A stretch of DNA of 37,670 bases from CAZEGV01 sp964511645 (GTDB lineage Bacteria > Bacteroidota > Bacteroidia > Cytophagales > JAAEPT01). Where the stretch lies: positions 1 to 37,670 of the forward strand of contig CAZEGV010000026.1 in assembly GCA_964511645.1 (NCBI GenBank), in the 5' to 3' direction. The position numbers and the translations under genes are program-made. This document shows, piece after piece, positions 34,461 through 37,670 of the stretch. The number at the start of each line of letters is the position of its first letter. The first letter of the stretch is position 1. The notes under the pieces were generated by a model. The model was not told where the DNA came from, did no database searches, and saw nothing but the letters and a program-made list of their open reading frames with translations.

Positions 34461-36734
34461 ATGAAAACAATATTTCTATTCACTTTATGTTTTTCACTCA
34501 TGGGTGCATCCGCTCAAAATGTGAATCTTGCGGGGAATCCATTAACACAATACCCCTATTTTGAATATGTTAAAGCTATTAACGAAAATTCGACAGTCTC
34601 TATTGGGGTTGATATAGCATCACAACCCCAATTAACTGGTAAAACAGGAGACGTTTATATTGTTGAGTCCAAAACTAAAACAGAGTGGATTGGAGACAAT
34701 ATCTTAAGTGATGTAACCAACGGAGGGTTTTCATCTGTTACGTTCAACGGTTCTACCATCCAAGAAAACACATTCTCTGTTTGCTCTCCTCTAGAACTTA
34801 GTAGTCTAAAATGGGTTACTGCCACCAACAACAATACAGGATTGGGGCATGGCTATGATGTGGTAATTGACATGAATCAAAATGGCATTTATGATTCTGG
34901 GGATTTAATTGATGGCTTAGAGGATGAAGCTGGTTTTTACATGGTCCATGATGTTACTCTTGCTGGTCCATTAGCCGTTACAACAAGTGCAAGTTATGAC
35001 GTAGGTACAATTTTCAATATACCCTCAGATCAAACAAAAGAGATTCTTTATTACCCAACTAATATTGGTATCATGCAAGCCTTACCTTTAATTGTAATCG
35101 GGCATGGAAGTGGTCATGAGTATACTTGGTACGACCACATTGCAAAACACATGGCATCCTACGGTTACATCGTGATGGCACATGAGAATATTCCTTTAGG
35201 CACAACTCACAATCATACTGATGCCATTTTAGAACTTCAAAATACAATTATAGGAGGTGTATTAGCTGGTAAAATTGACGCTAATCGAATTATTTGGATA
35301 GGCCACAGTCATGGTGCCGTAAATTTGCCTAAATCATATCATAAAATTGTAACTGGAGACTACACCCCTAAAAACTACACTGCACAAAGCATTATTTTAA
35401 TGAGCGCAATGGCAGGCCCAGGAGGAAAAGTTGACAAAGGTGACTTACCTCATGATGCTAACTTTCACATTTGGACAGCTTCTGGAGATGATTTGGTAAA
35501 TGGTGCAGCTAATTTTGATCTTAACCAAACTTATCAATTATATGAGCGAGCCGAAGGTTGGAGAATGTCAACCACCGTACAAGGCACTGGACATGCTTGG
35601 TTTCACAATGGAGAAGAAAGAATAGAAGGCTTCCCTAATGTTTTCACTTGGTTTGAGGGGCCGTGTTCTATTGAAAAAGAAGGTACTCATTTGGTTCAAA
35701 AAGGGCTTTTCTTACCTCTAATAAAATACTTTGCAGAAAAAAACATCCCTGCCGAGGATTTCTTATACCGTCAATACGAGAATTTTCATCCCATTGGAGT
35801 TGATGTTAGTAACCCTTGTTTTGTAGTAACTAACGACTGTCGTCCAGACCCAAAAAGTACAGATGTATCTGTAATAGACGATTTTCAATCCAACAACGCC
35901 CCCTCGCAGAGTAGTTCAGGTGCGGCAATAACTTACAACGTTGAAAATCTCACCGAAGGAAGGTTAGACGACAACAACAACGATTTTACATGGCTTAGCT
36001 CCGACCCTTTCAACGGAGCAACACAGGCTAGTCCATTGGATGATAGTCGAGGAGTAGTATTTGATTGGAACTCAGACAACAAATTCTATCAATGGAAAAT
36101 GAGCTTATCTCAACAAGATTTCAGTTCGTTTAAGTATATTTCATTAAGAGCTTGCCAAGTTACACAGCACCCTTTTACACTAGATGTTTTAGGTGATTTA
36201 TCCTTTACTTTCACATTAATAGATGAAAACAATGAAGAAAGTTCTATTAACATCAGTGCCTATGGTGGAGGTATTGAGCAACCATATCAAAGACAGGGAG
36301 GTTGGCACAATGAATTCGAAAGAATTCAAATTCAATTAAATGACTTTTTAAGAAACGGTAATAATTTAGACCTTACTAAGGTGAAATATGTGCGATTAAA
36401 CTTTGGGCAATCTTGGGGCTCAAGTATGGGTAGACTCATTATTGACGAACTCCTTTTAAACAGTAAAACTGAAAATATTATATCTGGAATATCATCTAAT
36501 ACCAATACTCCCGAGATATCCCTCTACCCTAATCCAACTACTGATAAAATTATTATATCTGGCTTAAATATTAGTCATGTTTCTGTACTTAATTTATTAG
36601 GCGAAACCGTAACCACTAAAGAAGTAAATACAAGTCAACTAGAAATTGACCTATCCAACCAACCGACAGGTATTTACTTCATCCAAATTATATCAGAAGA
36701 AAAACAAACTGTAAAACAAATTATTAAAGAGTAA
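34461..36734 (+). CDS. T9SS-secreted alpha/beta-hydrolase (esterase-like)
   Basis: A 757-aa secreted protein with a signal peptide (1-19, SLMGASAQ). Residues about 40-180 are a beta-rich region with the calcium-loop-like DMNQNGIYDSGD (137-148). Residues about 180-450 are an alpha/beta-hydrolase: the oxyanion-side IVIGHGSGHEY, nucleophile Ser283 in WIGHSHGAVN (GxSxG), Asp343 or Asp344 in TASGDDL, and His378 in GTGHAWFHNG. Residues about 480-670 form a lectin-like jelly roll. The last 70 residues are a T9SS type A sorting domain (SLYPNPTTDKIIISG, QPTGIYFIQI). Reaction is probably hydrolysis of an ester, perhaps of a polysaccharide or polyester; the substrate is unknown. It lies 222 bases after the deacetylase on the same strand, which suggests a shared substrate. 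That gap holds a weak hairpin (about 34248-34282) and no clear promoter. Confidence 0.9.
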   Translation: MKTIFLFTLCFSLMGASAQNVNLAGNPLTQYPYFEYVKAINENSTVSIGVDIASQPQLTGKTGDVYIVESKTKTEWIGDNILSDVTNGGFSSVTFNGSTIQENTFSVCSPLELSSLKWVTATNNNTGLGHGYDVVIDMNQNGIYDSGDLIDGLEDEAGFYMVHDVTLAGPLAVTTSASYDVGTIFNIPSDQTKEILYYPTNIGIMQALPLIVIGHGSGHEYTWYDHIAKHMASYGYIVMAHENIPLGTTHNHTDAILELQNTIIGGVLAGKIDANRIIWIGHSHGAVNLPKSYHKIVTGDYTPKNYTAQSIILMSAMAGPGGKVDKGDLPHDANFHIWTASGDDLVNGAANFDLNQTYQLYERAEGWRMSTTVQGTGHAWFHNGEERIEGFPNVFTWFEGPCSIEKEGTHLVQKGLFLPLIKYFAEKNIPAEDFLYRQYENFHPIGVDVSNPCFVVTNDCRPDPKSTDVSVIDDFQSNNAPSQSSSGAAITYNVENLTEGRLDDNNNDFTWLSSDPFNGATQASPLDDSRGVVFDWNSDNKFYQWKMSLSQQDFSSFKYISLRACQVTQHPFTLDVLGDLSFTFTLIDENNEESSINISAYGGGIEQPYQRQGGWHNEFERIQIQLNDFLRNGNNLDLTKVKYVRLNFGQSWGSSMGRLIIDELLLNSKTENIISGISSNTNTPEISLYPNPTTDKIIISGLNISHVSVLNLLGETVTTKEVNTSQLEIDLSNQPTGIYFIQIISEEKQTVKQIIKE

Positions 36735-36770
36735 CCCCCATCTATTAATTTCTTAGGAAATAGATTGTTC

Positions 36771-36804
36771 AAGCCCTTTTGATTCAGTTCAAAAGGGCTT
36801 TTTT
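36771..36804 (+). terminator. Rho-independent terminator of the esterase gene
   Basis: AAGCCCTTTTGA and TCAAAAGGGCTT form a perfect 12-base stem around a 6-base loop, followed by TTTT. It lies 37 bases after the stop. Confidence 0.9.
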
Positions 36805-36832
36805 ACACATACCTTTTAAGCTATACAAGACC

Positions 36833-37431
36833 AAGACCGTTGCAAAACTCTTGTACTCATTTCTCTCTTTTTATATTCGATGTTTTTATCCAAAGTGAGT
36901 TAATAATAGCGTGATCAAATCTCTTTCGAAAACTTAAATGAAGTTATTGAACAATACCAACTTAAAAGCTATGAAAAAGTACAACTAATCACCGATGATG
37001 GTTCTGAAAATAAAGCCCAAGTAAGTGATTTGGTCAATCAAACTCCTTCCCTTATTCACCATATCGCACTAACGAATGAATTTGTGAAATCAAACTCTTG
37101 TGTAGAGAGTTTTTTTCATACCCTAAAGGGTTTATATATCAAACCTGAACACCTTACTTCTTTTGAAGTTTTTGAAAAAATGATTCATAATTGTGTAATT
37201 CATTACAATTATGAAAGATACCGACCTGACCTAGGTTGTCAATCACCAATGGAAACACTATTACAAATAGATATTGACCTCGACTTAGTAAAAGAGCTAA
37301 AAATATCAGCTCAAAACCGACTCAAACAAAACCAAGCTTTTGATTGTAGTAGATTGTGTACTACTCTAGGAATACCTATGCCAGAAAAGTACAAAAAAAG
37401 TTCACAAAAGGACATAAACCACAGAAATTGA
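36833..37431 (+). mobile_element. Insertion sequence remnant
   Basis: It starts with the same end as the element at position 1-52 (AAGACCGTTGCAAAAC, then about 30 more near-matching bases), in the opposite orientation. The end is followed after about 75 bases by the 3' part of a transposase gene, so the 5' part of that gene has been lost. No matching inverted end (GTTTTGCAACGGTCTT) is found to the right, so the right boundary is unknown; the coding remnant ends at 37431. Confidence 0.65.
36910..37431 (+). pseudogene. Transposase, C-terminal fragment (integrase-core DDE type)
   Basis: The open frame follows a TAG at 36907 and has no start codon before TTG 37030; it reads in mid-domain from about RDQISFENLNEVIEQYQ. 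Two of three catalytic acids are visible: an Asp in LITDDGSEN and the Glu in NSCVESFFHTLK, followed by YNYERYRPDLGCQSPMETL near the end. This matches the rve integrase core of the IS3/IS481 superfamily. The first catalytic Asp and the DNA-binding N-terminus are missing, so the protein is inactive. It ends at TGA 37431. The family within the superfamily is not resolved. Confidence 0.8.
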
Positions 37432-37435
37432 ATAT

Positions 37436-37488
37436 GAAAACACAAAAACAGAATCCCTATACTAGATTTTTTTATCCTTAAGGTTTAG
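37436..37488 (+). repeat. 53-bp direct repeat, copy 1
   Basis: It begins GAAAACACAAAAACAG and ends CCTTAAGGTTTAG, and matches copy 2 at 37618-37670 with two mismatches. It starts five bases after the transposase fragment. The stretch between the copies (37489-37617) shows no gene; it holds the hairpin TGTCCTT/AAGGACA at 37569-37584. Confidence 0.85.
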
Positions 37489-37617
37489 TGTCAATATTTT
37501 TACCCGTTTTTAACGCAGGTCATTTTCTTTTTGTTAAAAAAACAGCCACTATTACTCATTTTTGATAGTGTCCTTAGAAGGACATATTGCCTCGTTGTGC
37601 TCACGTAGGGTGCTCAG

Positions 37618-37670
37618 GAAAACACAAAAACAGAATCCCTACACTAGATTTTTTCATCCTTAAGGTTTAG
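37618..37670 (+). repeat. 53-bp direct repeat, copy 2 (ends at the window edge)
   Basis: Same sequence as copy 1 with two substitutions (C for T at the 25th and 38th bases). It runs to the last base of the window, so its full length is unknown. Confidence 0.85.

Noticed and set aside
1..37670. tRNA, rRNA, riboswitch or CRISPR array
   Set aside because: No cloverleaf-like, ribosomal or regularly spaced repeat sequence was recognised by eye, and gaps between genes are short; a tRNAscan or Infernal run would settle it.

Overview
The window looks like a low-GC Bacteroidota chromosome, most like Flavobacteriia or a close relative. The signs are several perfect TAnnTTTG promoter -7 elements, two secreted proteins ending in type IX secretion (T9SS) sorting domains, a long SecA (1109 aa) without the zinc tail, and the tgt-lptG and rplS/trmD neighbourhoods. 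I cannot name genus or species from the sequence.

Layout. (1) 29-11566, minus strand: a promoter at about 11600 drives a run of very large export-type proteins: a 521-aa secreted protein, a 1000-aa beta-rich protein with an SbsA-type Ig domain, a 688-aa fibronectin-III protein, and a beta-helix protein followed by PKD-like repeats. The last three are joined by 1-nt gaps. The locus carries visible damage: an in-frame TAA inside a PKD domain (2144-2146), an insertion-sequence end that truncates the last gene (1-52), and a stop-filled gap with no good start codon between the first two genes (9847-10000). (2) 11754-12026: a 90-aa cysteine-rich lipoprotein gene behind two inverted repeats. (3) 12104-16417, minus: a DEAD-box RNA helicase with DbpA-type RNA-binding domain, then a FecR-like secreted protein and a CHASE2 membrane protein as a pair. 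(4) 16494-19301, plus: aguB-aguA (agmatine to putrescine) and thyA. (5) 19332-28943, minus: dapF; rplS; a structured intergenic repeat; a secA-SPOR lipoprotein-M20 amidohydrolase-trmD operon; and a tgt-lptG operon. (6) 29008-31755, plus: a GT2 glycosyltransferase, ECF sigma factor and rsmG with overlapping ends, then trxA. (7) 31908-36734, plus: two T9SS cargo enzymes, a CE4-type polysaccharide deacetylase with Ig and CBM6 modules and an alpha/beta-hydrolase esterase. (8) 36833-37670: an IS remnant (one end plus the 3' part of a DDE transposase) and a pair of 53-bp direct repeats.

How it fits together. Most of 12-32 kb is housekeeping: translation (rplS, trmD, tgt, rsmG), export and envelope (secA, lptG), cell-wall and nucleotide precursors (dapF, thyA) and polyamine synthesis. 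The two ends are accessory and point to surface and secreted biology. Nearly the same IS end lies at both edges of the window, facing inward in opposite orientations, so the roughly 36.8 kb between them is flanked by inverted IS copies. The edges may also simply be assembly breaks in repeats.

No rRNA, tRNA or CRISPR array was recognised. The strongest leads for something undescribed are the damaged giant-protein locus, the cysteine-rich lipoprotein with its palindromic upstream region, and the CHASE2-FecR pair that lacks any cytoplasmic output domain.
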